Shown: positions 18,418 through 28,732, counted from the stretch's first letter. The stretch is 64,000 nucleotides of DNA from Pseudomonas putida (GCF_002906855.1 NZ_MINI01000028.1:62001-126000), one strand, 5' to 3'. Program-made: numbers and translations. The notes: generated from the sequence alone by a model not told the origin.

Positions 18418-19902
18418 ATGAGCGCCAATGTGGACCTGAACGACCGCCCGGACTACGACCGGGTGCTGCAAACCCTCGCCGACTACGCCCTCACATACCG
18501 GGTCGAATCCCCTGAAGCCCTGGACACCGCACGCAACTGCCTGATGGACACCCTTGGCTGCGGCCTGCTGGCCCTGCGCTTCCCTGAATGCACCAAGCTT
18601 CTCGGCCCGCTGGTGGAAGGCACCGTGGTACCCAATGGCGCGCGCGTTCCCGGTACCGCCTATCGCCTCGACCCGGTCAAGGCAGCCTGGGACATCGGCT
18701 GCACCGTGCGCTGGCTGGACTACAACGATACCTGGCTGGCCGCCGAGTGGGCGCATCCTTCCGACAACCTTGGCGGCATCCTGGCGGTTGCCGATCACCT
18801 GTCGCAGAAGCGTGTGGCCAGCGGCGAAGCGCCGCTGCTGATGCGCGACGTGCTCGAAGCGATGGTCATGGCTCACGAGATCCAGGGCGTGCTGGCGCTT
18901 GAGAACTCCTTCAATCGTGTGGGCCTCGATCACGTGATACTGGTCAAGGTGGCCTCGACCGCCGTATGCGCCAGGCTGATGGGTGCCAACCGCGAGCAGA
19001 TGCTTTCAGCCTTGTCTCATGCCTTCGTCGATGGCCAGGCGCTGCGCACTTATCGGCATGCGCCCAATGCCGGCTCGCGCAAGTCCTGGGCGGCCGGTGA
19101 CGCCTCCAGCCGTGGTGTGCGCCTGGCCGATATCGCGCTGCGTGGGGAGATGGGCGTGCCGGGCGTGCTGACTGCGCCGCAATGGGGTTTCTACGATGTG
19201 TCGTTCAGCCACACCAACAAGGACCTGGCGCTCAAGCCTGCCGGCCAGTACGAATTGCGCGTGCCGCAACCGCTGGCCAGTTACGTGATGGAAAACGTAT
19301 TGTTCAAGGTCAGCTTTCCCGCCGAATTCCATGCCCAGACGGCCTGCGAGGCGGCGGTCACCCTGCATCCGCTGGTGCGTAACCGCCTGCATGAAATCGA
19401 CCGCATCGTCATTACCACCCAAGAGTCGGCGATCCGCATCATTTCCAAGAGCGGCCCGTTGGCCAACGCCGCTGACCGTGACCACTGCCTGCAGTACATG
19501 GTGGCGGTGCCGCTGATCTTCGGTCACCTGGTGGCCGAGCATTATGAAGATGCCTTCCATGCCAACCATCCGAGCATCGATCGCCTGCGCGAGAAGATGG
19601 AGGTAGTTGAAGACCCGCGCTTCAGCCGCGAATACCTGGAAGCGGACAAGCGCTCGATTGCCAATGCCGTGCAGGTGTTCTTCAAGGATGGCAGCAGCAC
19701 CGAGCAGGTGTCGGTGGAGTATCCGATCGGGCATCGGCGGCGGCGGGAGGAGGGGATACCGCTGCTGGAGGCCAAGTTCAGGGAAAACCTGGCGACGCGC
19801 TTTGTGCGGCAGCGCTGTCAGCAGATTTTCGAGCTGTGCAAGGATCAGCAACAGCTGGAGCAGATGGCAGTGCACCGGTTTGTGGAGTTGTTCGTGATTT
19901 GA
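18418..19902 (+). CDS. prpD: 2-methylcitrate dehydratase PrpD
   Basis: MmgE/PrpD-family dehydratase of 494 residues, the cluster-free alternative to AcnD. Typical segments are [45 protein letters not shown] and [17 protein letters not shown]. Having acnD-prpF and prpD in one operon is usual in Pseudomonas; which enzyme carries the main flux is not visible from sequence. An AGGAGCTGGCT ribosome site precedes ATG 18418. A small hairpin (GGCTGCAATGCAGCC, about 18,384-18,398) lies between prpF and prpD. It is the last gene of the operon. Confidence 0.95.
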   Translation: MSANVDLNDRPDYDRVLQTLADYALTYRVESPEALDTARNCLMDTLGCGLLALRFPECTKLLGPLVEGTVVPNGARVPGTAYRLDPVKAAWDIGCTVRWLDYNDTWLAAEWAHPSDNLGGILAVADHLSQKRVASGEAPLLMRDVLEAMVMAHEIQGVLALENSFNRVGLDHVILVKVASTAVCARLMGANREQMLSALSHAFVDGQALRTYRHAPNAGSRKSWAAGDASSRGVRLADIALRGEMGVPGVLTAPQWGFYDVSFSHTNKDLALKPAGQYELRVPQPLASYVMENVLFKVSFPAEFHAQTACEAAVTLHPLVRNRLHEIDRIVITTQESAIRIISKSGPLANAADRDHCLQYMVAVPLIFGHLVAEHYEDAFHANHPSIDRLREKMEVVEDPRFSREYLEADKRSIANAVQVFFKDGSSTEQVSVEYPIGHRRRREEGIPLLEAKFRENLATRFVRQRCQQIFELCKDQQQLEQMAVHRFVELFVI

Positions 19903-19917
19903 GGTTGCCTGTGCTGG

Positions 19918-19948
19918 CCAATTCGCGGGGCAAGCCCGCTCCTACAGG
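19918..19948 (+). repeat. REP (repetitive extragenic palindrome), single copy
   Basis: The sequence around TTCGCGGGGCAAGCCCGCTCCTACAGG matches the common P. putida-type REP and the two copies at 53,671-53,767. It forms a GCGGG(G)CAAGCCCGC hairpin. It lies between prpD and the acnB terminator. Confidence 0.8.
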
Positions 19949-19968
19949 AATTGCATTGCCAGGATGAA

Positions 19969-19999
19969 TAAAAAAGCCCCGGCATTTCTGCCGGGGCTT
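19969..19999. terminator. Bidirectional terminator between prpD and acnB
   Basis: The stem AGCCCCGGCA / TGCCGGGGCT (19,975-19,998) with a TTTC loop has A-rich sequence on the left, giving T's for acnB on the minus strand, and CTTTG on the right. Confidence 0.85.
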
Positions 20000-20022
20000 T
20001 GTTTACAGCCTACAACCGATGC

Positions 20023-22632
20023 TTATGCCTGAACCACCGGGATCTTGGCGTTGGCTGCCGCTTCGCGGAACTCGGCGATCTGATCGAAGCTCAGGTAGCG
20101 GTAGACGTCGGCAGCCATGCTGTCGATGTCCTTGGCGTACTGCATGTACTCTTCGACGGTCGGCAGCTTGCCGATGATCGAAGCGACCGCAGCCAGCTCG
20201 GCCGAGGCCAGGTACACGTTGGTAGCGTCGCCCAGACGGTTCGGGAAGTTACGGGTCGAAGTGGAAACCACGGTCGAACCGGTCTGCACACGTGCCTGGT
20301 TACCCATGCACAGCGAGCAGCCTGGCATTTCCATGCGCGCACCGGCCTTGCCGTAGATGCCGTAGTAGCCTTCTTCGGTCAGCTGGTGGGCGTCCATCTT
20401 GGTTGGCGGGGCCAGCCACAGGCGGGTCGGGATACCGCCCTTGACCTTGTCCAGCAGCTTGCCGGCAGCGCGGAAGTGACCGATGTTGGTCATGCACGAA
20501 CCGATGAACACTTCGTCGATCTTCTCGCCCTGTACCGAGGACAGCAGGCGGGCATCGTCCGGGTCGTTCGGCGCGCAGAGCACAGGCTCTTTCACGTCGG
20601 CCAGGTCGATTTCGATGATTTCGGCGTATTCGGCATCGGCGTCGGCCGACAGCAGCTCAGGCTTGGCCAGCCAGGCTTCCATGGCCTGGGCGCGACGCTC
20701 CAGGGTGCGGGCATCGCCGTAGCCTTCGCCGATCATCCAGCGCAGCAGGGTGATGTTGGACTGCAGGTACTCGGCGATGGCCTTTTCCGGCAGCTTGATG
20801 GTGCAACCGGCAGCGGAACGCTCGGCCGAGGCGTCGGACAGCTCGAAGGCTTGCTCGACGGTCAGGTCGTCCAGGCCTTCGATTTCCAGGATGCGGCCGG
20901 AGAAGGCGTTTTTCTTGCCTTTCTTCTCGACGGTCAGCAGGCCCTTCTGGATGGCGTAGTAAGGGATGGCATGCACCAGGTCACGCAGGGTGATGCCTGG
21001 CTGCAGTTTGCCCTTGAAGCGCACCAGGATCGATTCTGGCATGTCCAGCGGCATGACGCCGGTGGCGGCGGCGAAGGCCACCAGGCCGGAACCGGCCGGG
21101 AACGAGATGCCGATCGGGAAGCGGGTGTGCGAGTCGCCACCGGTACCCACGGTATCAGGCATCAGCATGCGGTTCAGCCAGCTGTGGATGATGCCGTCGC
21201 CCGGGCGCAGCGACACGCCGCCACGGGTGCGGATGAAGTCTGGCAGGGTGTGGTGGGTGTTGACGTCGATCGGCTTCGGATAGGCCGCGGTGTGGCAGAA
21301 CGACTGCATCACCAGGTCAGCGGAGAAGCCCAGGCATGCCAGGTCTTTCAGCTCGTCGCGGGTCATCGGGCCAGTGGTGTCCTGGGAGCCGACGGTGGTC
21401 ATCTTCGGCTCGCAGTAGGCACCTGGACGCACGCCCTGGCCTTCTGGCAGGCCGCAGGCACGGCCGACCATCTTCTGCGCCAGGGTGAAGCCCTTGCCGG
21501 TGTCGGCAGGCTGCTCTGGTTTCTTGAACAGGTCGGAAGTACCCAGGCCCAGTTCGGCACGGGCTTTTTCGGTCAGGCCACGGCCGACGATCAGCGGGAT
21601 ACGGCCGCCAGCACGGACTTCGTCCAGCAGCACTTCGGTTTTCAGCGCGAACTCGGTGACCAGCTCGTCGCTGCCGTGACGGCGCACTTCACCTTTGAAC
21701 GGGTAAACGTCGATGACGTCGCCCATGGCCAGGTTGGTGCAGTCGAATTCGATCGGCAGGGCGCCGGCGTCTTCCATGGTGTTGTAGAAGATCGGAGCGA
21801 TCTTGGTGCCGAAGCAGAAGCCACCGGCGCGCTTGTTCGGCACGTACGGGATGTCGTCGCCGAAGAACCACAGCACCGAGTTGGTGGCGGATTTACGCGA
21901 GGAACCGGTACCGACCACGTCACCGACGTAGGCCACCGGGAAGCCCTTGGCCTTGACCGCTTCGATCTGTGCCAGCGGGCCGACCGAACCCGGCTGCGAC
22001 GGCTCGATGCCGTCACGGGCCATTTTCAGCATGGCCAGGGCGTGCAACGGGATGTCAGGGCGCGACCAGGCGTCTGGAGCCGGGGACAGGTCGTCGGTGT
22101 TGGTTTCGCCAGGCACCTTGAACACGGTCAGGGTGTACTTGTCGGCGATGGCCGGACGCGAGGTGAACCACTCGCCGGCAGCCCAGGATTCCAGGACGGC
22201 CTTGGCGTGAGCGTTGCCGGCCTTGGCTTTTTCGGCCACGTCGTGGAAGGCATCGAACATCAGCAGGGTGTGCTTGAGCTGTTCGGCCGCGACGGCGCCC
22301 AGATCGGCGTCGTCGAGCAGCGCAACCAGCGTCTCGATGTTGTAGCCGCCCTGCATGGTGCCCAGCAGTTCAGCAGCGTGCTTGCGGTCGATCAGTGGCG
22401 ACTTGGCTTCGCCCTTGGCGACGGCGGAGAGGAAAGCGGCCTTGACGTAGGCAGCTTCGTCGACCCCTGGTGGAACGCGGTTGGTGATCAGGTCTACGAG
22501 GAAGGCTTCTTCGCCGGCCGGCGGGTTTTTCAGCAGCTCGACCAGGCCTGCAGTTTGTTCGGCGTTCAGCGGCTGGGGCACGATACCCAGGGCGGCACGC
22601 TCTTCGATGTGTTTGCGGTAGGCTTCAAGCAC
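20023..22632 (-). CDS. acnB: Bifunctional aconitate hydratase 2 / 2-methylisocitrate dehydratase
   Basis: TCA-cycle aconitase that also hydrates 2-methylaconitate to 2-methylisocitrate, so it completes the methylcitrate cycle encoded next door. The 869-residue protein has the AcnB order: an N-terminal HEAT-like domain (1-160), the swivel domain with [15 protein letters not shown], then domains 1-3 with the cluster cysteines in [16 protein letters not shown] and [10 protein letters not shown]. The start is GTG at 22632 (read as [16 protein letters not shown] by family); the five-codon longer frame from ATG 22647 is less likely. It is monocistronic and convergent with prpD. Confidence 0.96.
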   Translation of the reverse strand: MLEAYRKHIEERAALGIVPQPLNAEQTAGLVELLKNPPAGEEAFLVDLITNRVPPGVDEAAYVKAAFLSAVAKGEAKSPLIDRKHAAELLGTMQGGYNIETLVALLDDADLGAVAAEQLKHTLLMFDAFHDVAEKAKAGNAHAKAVLESWAAGEWFTSRPAIADKYTLTVFKVPGETNTDDLSPAPDAWSRPDIPLHALAMLKMARDGIEPSQPGSVGPLAQIEAVKAKGFPVAYVGDVVGTGSSRKSATNSVLWFFGDDIPYVPNKRAGGFCFGTKIAPIFYNTMEDAGALPIEFDCTNLAMGDVIDVYPFKGEVRRHGSDELVTEFALKTEVLLDEVRAGGRIPLIVGRGLTEKARAELGLGTSDLFKKPEQPADTGKGFTLAQKMVGRACGLPEGQGVRPGAYCEPKMTTVGSQDTTGPMTRDELKDLACLGFSADLVMQSFCHTAAYPKPIDVNTHHTLPDFIRTRGGVSLRPGDGIIHSWLNRMLMPDTVGTGGDSHTRFPIGISFPAGSGLVAFAAATGVMPLDMPESILVRFKGKLQPGITLRDLVHAIPYYAIQKGLLTVEKKGKKNAFSGRILEIEGLDDLTVEQAFELSDASAERSAAGCTIKLPEKAIAEYLQSNITLLRWMIGEGYGDARTLERRAQAMEAWLAKPELLSADADAEYAEIIEIDLADVKEPVLCAPNDPDDARLLSSVQGEKIDEVFIGSCMTNIGHFRAAGKLLDKVKGGIPTRLWLAPPTKMDAHQLTEEGYYGIYGKAGARMEMPGCSLCMGNQARVQTGSTVVSTSTRNFPNRLGDATNVYLASAELAAVASIIGKLPTVEEYMQYAKDIDSMAADVYRYLSFDQIAEFREAAANAKIPVVQA

Positions 22633-23000
22633 AGTTATTACCCTCATCAGTGGTCCCTAAAGGGAGTCCGGGACGCTCATCCAGCATTCAATGCACCCAT
22701 GCGCTGCCACGGCTTTGTGGGCCGCCCAGCCAGAGTCGCAAAGAATCCTTACAGAAGCTGCTTTCAAAGTTTTACGCCTGCAGAACGGGAGCTGATGAGG
22801 GCTGGCACGGGCATGCGAGGGATGCATGGCCCGGGCCAACGCCGTTCTACCGGATGAACTGTGCTCGTGACGCTTTGAAAACAGCTTCCAACGGACATTG
22901 TTGCCTTGAAAAGGCGGGATGATTCTACGGTAAAAAAAGCCCGAAGGTAAGGCAGCGATCATGACTTTAACGGGTGACCCTGGTTAGACAAAGGGCTAAC
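22633..23000. other. Intergenic region upstream of acnB with nested inverted repeats
   Basis: No gene is seen. It holds the acnB leader and promoter. A large imperfect hairpin spans 22,754-22,888: GAAGCTGCTTTCAAAG pairs with CTTTGAAAACAGCTTC, and inside it AGAACGG pairs with CCGTTCT. See findings. Confidence 0.6.
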
Positions 23001-23504
23001 ATGACCCCGTGTTCCACCGCCAAGCCGTTGTTTTCAATGTCCAACCAGTCCATCAAGACCCCTTGCGTCGGCCTTTGCTCCACTGTTTACGGGGACACGG
23101 TTTGCCGTGGCTGCAAGCGTTTCCACCATGAAGTGATCAACTGGAACGGTTACGACGACGAGCAGAAGCGTGCCGTCTGGCTGCGCCTGGAGCAGTTGCT
23201 GGTGCAGGTGATGATGGCCAAGCTGGAAGTGTTCGACAAAGACTTGCTGCGCCAGCAGTTGCAGCAGCGCTCCATCCGCTTCGTCGAGCAGCAGTCGGAA
23301 TATTGCTGGGCCTACCAGCTGATTGCCCGTGGGGCGCGGATGATTCGTGAGCTGGAAGCCTACGGCATGGTGCTGTTGCCGGAGTTTCGCGATTGGGAAC
23401 TGCCGCAGCTGCGCGACGCCATCGACCGCGAGTTCTTCCTCTTGTCCGAGGCGCATTACCAGCGCTACATCGCCCCTGCGTTCCTCAAGCAGGCACTTGA
23501 GTAG
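23001..23504 (+). CDS. DUF1289 domain protein
   Basis: A 167-residue protein. Residues 20-70 form a DUF1289 domain (TPCVGLCSTVYGDTVCRGCKRFHHEV) with four cysteines spaced C-x3-C and C-x2-C, likely a small metal or cluster site; the function of the domain is unknown. A helical C-terminal extension follows (residues 75-165). ATG 23001 has AAAGGG six bases upstream; ATG 23037 (MSNQSIKTPC) would give a start closer to the domain and is the main alternative. A second, much shorter DUF1289 gene occurs in the mobile island at 41,475-41,648. Confidence 0.8.
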   Translation: MTPCSTAKPLFSMSNQSIKTPCVGLCSTVYGDTVCRGCKRFHHEVINWNGYDDEQKRAVWLRLEQLLVQVMMAKLEVFDKDLLRQQLQQRSIRFVEQQSEYCWAYQLIARGARMIRELEAYGMVLLPEFRDWELPQLRDAIDREFFLLSEAHYQRYIAPAFLKQALE

Positions 23505-23579
23505 CCCGCTTTCCCTCTGACGCTCATGCCCGGGTTGACCTAGCGTCGGTCTCTCCACGAACTGAAGCGGAGAGTCAGC

Positions 23580-24233
23580 ATGAGCGATTACAACTTCAAC
23601 CCCGGTTTTTCTTTTCTGGCGCGCTGCTGGTGGCAGGTTTCGGGCGGTTTCATCCAGGCCGAGCAGTGGGACACGCTGGACCACGCCCTTGCGCCGATCT
23701 GGGTCCAGTTCGGCAGCGAAGGGTTCGTGCACAACGATCATTGGGACCGCTACCTGAGGGCGGAACCTGAGGGTGTGAAGGTGCTGCAGCTAGGGCCATC
23801 AGACTACCGGACCTCGGAGCACAGGTACTGCGAACTGTTCTGGTTTGGCGCGTACAACCTTCGCCAGGACCGGAGCGGGGCCAAGCTACGGTATGAGATC
23901 CGGCCCTATGACAGGGTATGGACACCGTACAACTGGATCCTCGAGAACAATCCCAGCCCCTGGTCCGGTTATGTGGCCATGAGGCGCCCCAGCCAAAGAG
24001 CCGGGGCTCTGGGAGCCGAGAGCACCTCGATGCTCTGGAGCCTCGGAGGCCTGGATCTCAGTAATCTGAGCAAAGGGCAACGTCATTGCAATATCGAATT
24101 GCTCAGCCCGTCCGGTAGGTTGGCCAGGCGGTACTACAAGCGTGGGGCATGGTTGCTGAACACCGTCAGCGGCACGCCAGGCCTGATATCGCTGGAAATC
24201 GAAAACGTGCCTCACCCCGCGTTCAAAGGCTAG
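23580..24233 (+). CDS. Hypothetical protein, aromatic-rich
   Basis: A 217-residue protein not recognised. It has no signal peptide and no membrane helix. The first half is unusually rich in tryptophan and tyrosine (SFLARCWWQVSGGFIQAEQW, HWDRYLR, FWFGAYNLRQDRSGAKLRY) and the whole looks like a soluble all-beta protein. A clear ribosome site (GCGGAGAG) precedes ATG 23580. Base composition and codon use are a little less GC-rich than those of its neighbours, which may mean a lineage-specific gene. It stands alone between the DUF1289 gene and the convergent queD. Confidence 0.72.
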   Translation: MSDYNFNPGFSFLARCWWQVSGGFIQAEQWDTLDHALAPIWVQFGSEGFVHNDHWDRYLRAEPEGVKVLQLGPSDYRTSEHRYCELFWFGAYNLRQDRSGAKLRYEIRPYDRVWTPYNWILENNPSPWSGYVAMRRPSQRAGALGAESTSMLWSLGGLDLSNLSKGQRHCNIELLSPSGRLARRYYKRGAWLLNTVSGTPGLISLEIENVPHPAFKG

Positions 24234-24240
24234 CCTTCGA

Positions 24241-24597
24241 TCAGTCGCCGGTATATTCGCACCCGCTGGTGCAGGTTTCGTGGATACGCACCTTCGACAA
24301 CTCCGGCATCAGCGGCTTGACCTGTTGCCAGATCCACTTGGCGATCACTTCGCTGGTGGGGTTTTCCAGGCCTGGGATGTCGTTCAGGTAGTTGTGGTCC
24401 AACTGCTCGTAGATCGGCTTGAAGATCGCCTTGACCTCGGCGAAATCGCGGATCCAGCCAGTGTGCGGGTCAAGCGGGCCGGTCAGGTGCAGGCCGACCT
24501 TGAACGAGTGGCCGTGCAGGCGGCCGCACTTGTGCCCTTCAGGGACGTGGGGCAGGCGGTGGGCCGATTCGAATGTAAATTCCTTGAAGATTTCCAC
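24241..24597 (-). CDS. queD: 6-carboxy-5,6,7,8-tetrahydropterin synthase
   Basis: Converts 7,8-dihydroneopterin triphosphate to carboxytetrahydropterin in queuosine (7-deazaguanine) synthesis. The 118-residue protein has the PTPS/QueD zinc histidines in ESAHRLP and RLHGHSF, the catalytic cysteine in HKCGRLHGH, and DHNYLND and the C-terminal Glu in [12 protein letters not shown]. The start is GTG at 24597. QueD is preferred over eukaryote-type pyruvoyltetrahydropterin synthase because of length and bacterial context; other queuosine genes are not in the window. Confidence 0.92.
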   Translation of the reverse strand: MEIFKEFTFESAHRLPHVPEGHKCGRLHGHSFKVGLHLTGPLDPHTGWIRDFAEVKAIFKPIYEQLDHNYLNDIPGLENPTSEVIAKWIWQQVKPLMPELSKVRIHETCTSGCEYTGD

Positions 24598-24648
24598 TGT
24601 CGTAACTCTGCGTGAATCAATATTGCGCGCAGTCTACCAGTATGGTCG

Positions 24649-25728
24649 CTACAAGGCTTGCAGGCGTTCGTGCAACCGCCCGGTGGCGATCAGTTCGAGC
24701 AGTTCGTCACCCAACCGCTGGCTTTCGGCAATGGCCTTGTACCAGTAGCGCTTGCGGCTCGGCGCATCGCCCATGAAGCGCTTGAAGTCGTTGCGGTCCG
24801 GCAGCTTGCCGAAGGGCAGCGCGGCCAGGTACTGCGGCGAGGGGGTCATCAGCAATACGTTCTGCAGGCGCGTGGCATCGCCCTTGCGCCAGGGCAGCGC
24901 CTTGTCGAACCAGCCGGGCACCACCTTGTCGGTGAAGTGCGGGTACAGCACCAGGTCGTCGCCACGGTAGGGCAGGTCAAGGTGGTAGTCGAGCAGGCCG
25001 CCGTCGCGGTAGGTGCCAGCACCGGCGCCGGGAATATCCCGCACGCCTTCCATCACCATCGGGATAGAGCCTGAGGCGAGCAGGGCCTGGCGCAGGTTGG
25101 CCAGGTCCAGTGGCAGGCAGCGCGAGGGGAAGTCGGTCAGCGCATCGAGTGGCGGCACGCTGCGCTCATCGTGCAGGATGATCCGTTCAAAGTGCCGGGC
25201 CAGGCGCGAGCGCCCCAGCAGGTTGCTGGCGATCACCGAGCCCAGGCCCATGCCCAGGCGGCCACGGTGGTCGTGCGCGAGCTGGCCGTGGCTCTTCACC
25301 ACCAGGATGTTCAGGCGGTAGTGCGGGTTGGCGAGGATCTGCCCGTCGCGGCCCTGCAGCAGGTCGTCGAGCATGCGCTGGCAGCTGCGGCTGATCTCGG
25401 CGGGAGTGACGCCTTTGGCGAAGTCTTGTTCGGTGTACAGTTCGCCCAGGCGGCGGATGCCGGCGACCGGGTCGTCGAGGCAGGCGCTGGCGAAGCGCCA
25501 GGAGCCGATCGAGGCGCCGATCAGTGCGCGTTGCCGTGGTGCCGAAGGCAGCCAATCGCCGAACAGTGCTAGGTCCAGGCCTTGGATGCCCAAAGGCTTG
25601 GGCCCACCCGCTGCACCTGGCAGCACGCCCACATCGGCCGCCTGCAGGCCACGTTCGCGAATCCGCTGCAGCGCGCGCTGGCCAGCCTTGAAGGTGAGTG
25701 CAGGGAATTTGATGTGAATGGCGCTCAT
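24649..25728 (-). CDS. Patatin-like phospholipase
   Basis: A 359-residue alpha/beta hydrolase of the patatin type. The nucleophile elbow GASIGSW (around residue 75) supplies the catalytic serine, and the Asp of the Ser-Asp dyad is in TYRDGGLLDYH (about residue 245). It has no signal peptide, so it is cytoplasmic or delivered by other means. ATG 25728 (MSAIHIKFPAL) is preferred to the upstream frame. The substrate is unknown. It stands alone on the minus strand, divergent from the PepSY genes. Confidence 0.85.
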   Translation of the reverse strand: MSAIHIKFPALTFKAGQRALQRIRERGLQAADVGVLPGAAGGPKPLGIQGLDLALFGDWLPSAPRQRALIGASIGSWRFASACLDDPVAGIRRLGELYTEQDFAKGVTPAEISRSCQRMLDDLLQGRDGQILANPHYRLNILVVKSHGQLAHDHRGRLGMGLGSVIASNLLGRSRLARHFERIILHDERSVPPLDALTDFPSRCLPLDLANLRQALLASGSIPMVMEGVRDIPGAGAGTYRDGGLLDYHLDLPYRGDDLVLYPHFTDKVVPGWFDKALPWRKGDATRLQNVLLMTPSPQYLAALPFGKLPDRNDFKRFMGDAPSRKRYWYKAIAESQRLGDELLELIATGRLHERLQAL

Positions 25729-25880
25729 GACGGATCTCGCAAGTAACAAGCCGGTCATTATAGGGGCTTGATAACGCTGTAGCTGCGCTATCATGGCGCC
25801 AGCTGTTTTCAGGTTGAATTAAGGACCGCTGGTTAGTCTTAACCCCGTAGACAACTTGAACGTCGCTCAGGAGAGCCCCC

Positions 25881-26189
25881 ATGAAAACCTTGACTGCCCT
25901 GTTCACCGCCGCCGCCCTTGCCCTGGGCGCCAATGCTGCCTTCGCCACGGACGTCCAGCCCGACGAAGTGGTCAACCTGGTCAACGCCAAGACCATCAAG
26001 TCGCTGGATGAACTCAAGGCCACCGCCGTGGCCAAGCATCCAGGCGCCACCGTCACCGATTCGGAGCTGGAAAACGAGTACGGTCGCTACATCTACAAGG
26101 TCGAACTGCGCGACACGCACAACGTCGAGTGGGATGTCGATCTGGATGCCAAGACCGGTGAGGTGTTGAAGGACAAGCAGGACAGCTGA
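25881..26189 (+). CDS. PepSY-domain periplasmic protein
   Basis: A 102-residue exported protein. The signal peptide (1-23, cut after AAFA) is followed by one PepSY domain with DELKATAVAKHPGATVTDSELENE and VEWDVDLDAKTGEVLKD. PepSY domains often act as inhibitors or sensors of periplasmic proteases or metal stress. Its stop overlaps the start of the next PepSY gene (TGATG), and a response regulator and kinase follow, so all four form one operon. The pair probably feeds or modulates the kinase, which is inference. Confidence 0.88.
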   Translation: MKTLTALFTAAALALGANAAFATDVQPDEVVNLVNAKTIKSLDELKATAVAKHPGATVTDSELENEYGRYIYKVELRDTHNVEWDVDLDAKTGEVLKDKQDS

Positions 26190-26503
26190 TGATCCACTTG
26201 CCCCGGCCTGCGAGGTACCTGGCGCTGTCGTTGCTGGCCGTCTGCTCCTTGGCCGTTGCCCGTGACCTGGACCAGGACGAAGCCCTGAAACTGCGCCAGA
26301 AGGGCATCATCCTGCCGCTCGAGCAACTGCTGGAAACCGCCCTGGGGCATTACCCCGGGGCGCGCCTGCTGGAGGCCGAGCTGGAAGAACACGACGGCCG
26401 CTACGAATATGAAGTCGAGCTGCTGACCAACGACGGCGTGGTGCGCGAGATCAAGCTCGATGCCAGCAGCGGTGCCCTGCTCAAAGACGAGGAAGACGAC
26501 TGA
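26189..26503 (+). CDS. Second PepSY-domain periplasmic protein
   Basis: A 104-residue relative of the upstream protein. The signal peptide (1-24, SLAVARD boundary) precedes a PepSY domain with [21 protein letters not shown] and [19 protein letters not shown]. It overlaps the first PepSY gene by one base and ends just before the response regulator ATG at 26505. The acidic C terminus could bind cations. Tandem PepSY genes before an OmpR-type system are common in Pseudomonas. Confidence 0.87.
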   Translation: MIHLPRPARYLALSLLAVCSLAVARDLDQDEALKLRQKGIILPLEQLLETALGHYPGARLLEAELEEHDGRYEYEVELLTNDGVVREIKLDASSGALLKDEEDD

Positions 26504-26504
26504 C

Positions 26505-27173
26505 ATGCGCCTGCTGCTTGTCGAAGACAACGTGCCCCTGGCCGACGAACTGACCACCATCCTGCAGCGCCAGGGCTATGCCGTGGACTGGCTGGCCGAT
26601 GGCCGAGACGCGGTCTACCAGGGCCAGAGCGAGCCCTATGACCTGATCATCCTCGACCTTGGCTTGCCGGGCTTGCCGGGCCTGGAAGTGCTGGCGCAGT
26701 GGCGTGCTGGCGGCCTGGCTACGCCGGTGCTGATCCTGACGGCGCGCGGGTCGTGGGCAGAACGGATTGAAGGCCTGAAAGCCGGGGCCGACGACTACCT
26801 GAGCAAGCCCTTTCACCCCGAGGAGTTACAGCTGCGCATTCAGGCGCTGCTGCGCCGTGCCCGGGGCCTGGCCAACCAACCGACGCTGGAGGCTGCAGGC
26901 CTGCGCCTGGATGAAAGCCGCCAGTGCGTGAATCGTGACGGTGTCGATGTCCAGCTGACCGCAGCGGAATTTCGCCTGTTGCGCTATTTCATGCTGCACC
27001 CGCAGCAGATCCTGTCCAAGTGCCACCTGGCCGAGCACCTGTACGACGGCGAGACCGAGCGCGATTCCAATGTGCTGGAAGTGCACGTCAATCACCTGCG
27101 GCGCAAGCTGGGCCGCAGCGTCATCGAGACGCGCCGCGGGCAGGGCTACATCTATGCCGGGAGCGGTGGATGA
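26505..27173 (+). CDS. OmpR-family response regulator
   Basis: A 222-residue two-domain regulator. The receiver domain has acidic residues in LLLVEDN, the phospho-acceptor Asp in [10 protein letters not shown] (about residue 51), Thr in LILTARG and Lys in LSKPF. The C-terminal winged helix contains [13 protein letters not shown] and [14 protein letters not shown]. The ATG at 26505 follows the PepSY stop by one base. The QseB/PmrA/TctD-like group is likely. It is cotranscribed with the kinase, whose ATG overlaps its stop (ATGA). Confidence 0.93.
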   Translation: MRLLLVEDNVPLADELTTILQRQGYAVDWLADGRDAVYQGQSEPYDLIILDLGLPGLPGLEVLAQWRAGGLATPVLILTARGSWAERIEGLKAGADDYLSKPFHPEELQLRIQALLRRARGLANQPTLEAAGLRLDESRQCVNRDGVDVQLTAAEFRLLRYFMLHPQQILSKCHLAEHLYDGETERDSNVLEVHVNHLRRKLGRSVIETRRGQGYIYAGSGG

Positions 27174-28489
27174 AGTCCATCCAGGCGCGCCTGAGCCTGG
27201 GCCTGGTTGCCGTGTTGGTGGTGGTCGGGGTAGTGCTCGCGCAGCTCACGTTGTGGCTGTTCGAAGCGGGTTTGCAGCGTTACCTGGAAAACGGCCTGCG
27301 CAAGGAAAGCGAGAACCTGCTGGTGGCATTGGTGCGCGGGCCTGATGGCCTGCAACTGGATGAGCGGCGCATCTCCGCTGCTTACCAGCGGCCTTTCTCC
27401 GGTTATTACTTCCGTATCGATTTCGAGCAGGGCACCTGGCGCTCGCGCTCGCTGTGGGACCTGGACATGCCAAAGCCGGCTGCGCCGGGGCTGTCCGATA
27501 GCCACGAGCTGGGCCCGGAAGGGCAGCAACTGCTGGCCTTGCGAGCTGATTACCGGCGCCTGGGCCAGGACATTTCGATCAGCGTGGCGCAAGATTACTC
27601 GCCGGTGCGCGAGGGCTTCCGTCGTCTGCAGCAGATCGGCCTGGGCATGGGCCTGGTGGCGTTGCTGATCGTGCTGGTACTGCAGCGCATCACCGTGACC
27701 CGCTCGCTGCGCCCGCTGGAGCGCGCGCGCCAGCAGATCGCCCAGTTGCAGCAAGGCCAGCGCTCGCAGCTCGATGCCGAGGTGCCCAGCGAGCTGGCAC
27801 CGCTGGTGGACCAGATCAACCACTTGCTCAGCCACACCGAAGACAGCCTGCGCCGCTCGCGCAATGCCCTGGGCAACCTCGGCCATGCACTGAAGACACC
27901 GCTGGCAGTGCTGCTCAGCCTGGCGTCCAGCGAGCGCTTGCAAGGCCTCCCAGAGGTGCAGGCGCAGTTGCGTGAGCAACTGGCGCAGATCCAGCAGCGC
28001 CTGGCCCGTGAGCTGAACCGGGCGCGCCTGGCGGGCGATGCCTTGCCGGGGGCGCAGTTCGATTGTGATGCCGAGCTGCCGGGCTTGCTCGCGACCTTGG
28101 GCATGATCCATGGCGAAGGCTTGCTGCTCGCGCGCGATATGCTGCCCGGGCTGCTGCTGCCGTGGGATCGCGAAGATGTGCTGGAGCTGCTCGGCAACCT
28201 GCTGGACAACGCCTGCAAGTGGGCGGACAGCGAAGTGCGGCTGGGGATTGCGCCGACCGACGAGGGCTATCAGTTGTGGGTCGATGATGATGGCCCTGGC
28301 ATTCCGCAAAACCGGCGCCTGCAGGTGCTGGAGCGCGGCTCGCGGCTGGACGAGCAGGTCGATGGGCATGGGCTGGGGTTGGGGATCGTGCGCGACATCG
28401 TCGAGGCGTGGGGCGGGCAATTGGCGCTGCTGCAGAGCCCGATGGGCGGATTGAGGGTGAGCATCGAATTGCCGCGCAAGGCTCGCTAG
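27170..28489 (+). CDS. Sensor histidine kinase, partner of the OmpR-type regulator
   Basis: A 439-residue inner-membrane kinase. It has two membrane helices (about residues 9-31 and 150-175) flanking a periplasmic sensor domain of about 115 residues, then a HAMP-like linker and a dimerisation segment with [16 protein letters not shown] (phospho-acceptor His). The HATPase domain has LLDNACKWA (N box), VDDDGPGIP (G1) and [13 protein letters not shown] (G2). The start overlaps the regulator stop by four bases. The PepSY proteins upstream suggest a periplasmic cue such as metal or antimicrobial peptide stress, which is inference. Confidence 0.93.
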   Translation: MKSIQARLSLGLVAVLVVVGVVLAQLTLWLFEAGLQRYLENGLRKESENLLVALVRGPDGLQLDERRISAAYQRPFSGYYFRIDFEQGTWRSRSLWDLDMPKPAAPGLSDSHELGPEGQQLLALRADYRRLGQDISISVAQDYSPVREGFRRLQQIGLGMGLVALLIVLVLQRITVTRSLRPLERARQQIAQLQQGQRSQLDAEVPSELAPLVDQINHLLSHTEDSLRRSRNALGNLGHALKTPLAVLLSLASSERLQGLPEVQAQLREQLAQIQQRLARELNRARLAGDALPGAQFDCDAELPGLLATLGMIHGEGLLLARDMLPGLLLPWDREDVLELLGNLLDNACKWADSEVRLGIAPTDEGYQLWVDDDGPGIPQNRRLQVLERGSRLDEQVDGHGLGLGIVRDIVEAWGGQLALLQSPMGGLRVSIELPRKAR

Positions 28490-28527
28490 CGCCGGAGGCG
28501 CGAAGCGGCCCCCGTGGCCAGATCAGC

Positions 28528-28546
28528 ACTGCAAAAAAATTGCAGT
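28528..28546 (+). terminator. Possible hairpin after the kinase gene
   Basis: ACTGCAA (28,528-28,534) and TTGCAGT (28,540-28,546) form a perfect 7-bp stem. A run of seven T follows after a 9-base gap, so it is not a standard terminator. Confidence 0.35.
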
Positions 28547-28599
28547 ACAGCCGCATTTTTTTGAATTAGCCCAATTTCCCCCCGCCCGGCACAATCCCC

Positions 28600-28698
28600 C
28601 AGACGAAACCCTGCGGTTTCCATCTCTCCACGGACGGAGCCCCTTGAGCTATTGCATCCGCAATACGAGGCCCAGGCCACTTCGGCTGGGCTTTCTTT
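28600..28698 (+). ncRNA. Candidate structured small RNA or attenuating leader
   Basis: Four hairpins occur in a row without a reading frame. They are GAAACC-CTGC-GGTTTC (28,605-28,620), CTCC...GGAG (28,626-28,639) with CACGGACGG in the loop, ATTGC-ATCC-GCAAT (28,651-28,664), and a GCCCAGGCC...GGCTGGGC stem followed by TTTCTTTTT. The last is an intrinsic terminator. It lies 35 bases before the HPP-CBS gene, so it is either an independent sRNA or a leader that can end transcription early. Confidence 0.45.
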
Positions 28699-28732
28699 TT
28701 AATCAGAAAAACTACAGATCCCGATTACCCAA

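Noticed and set aside
19999..22857. 952-residue plus-strand frame
   Set aside because: It lies wholly opposite acnB, which has full aconitase motifs; the frame is a GC-skew shadow.
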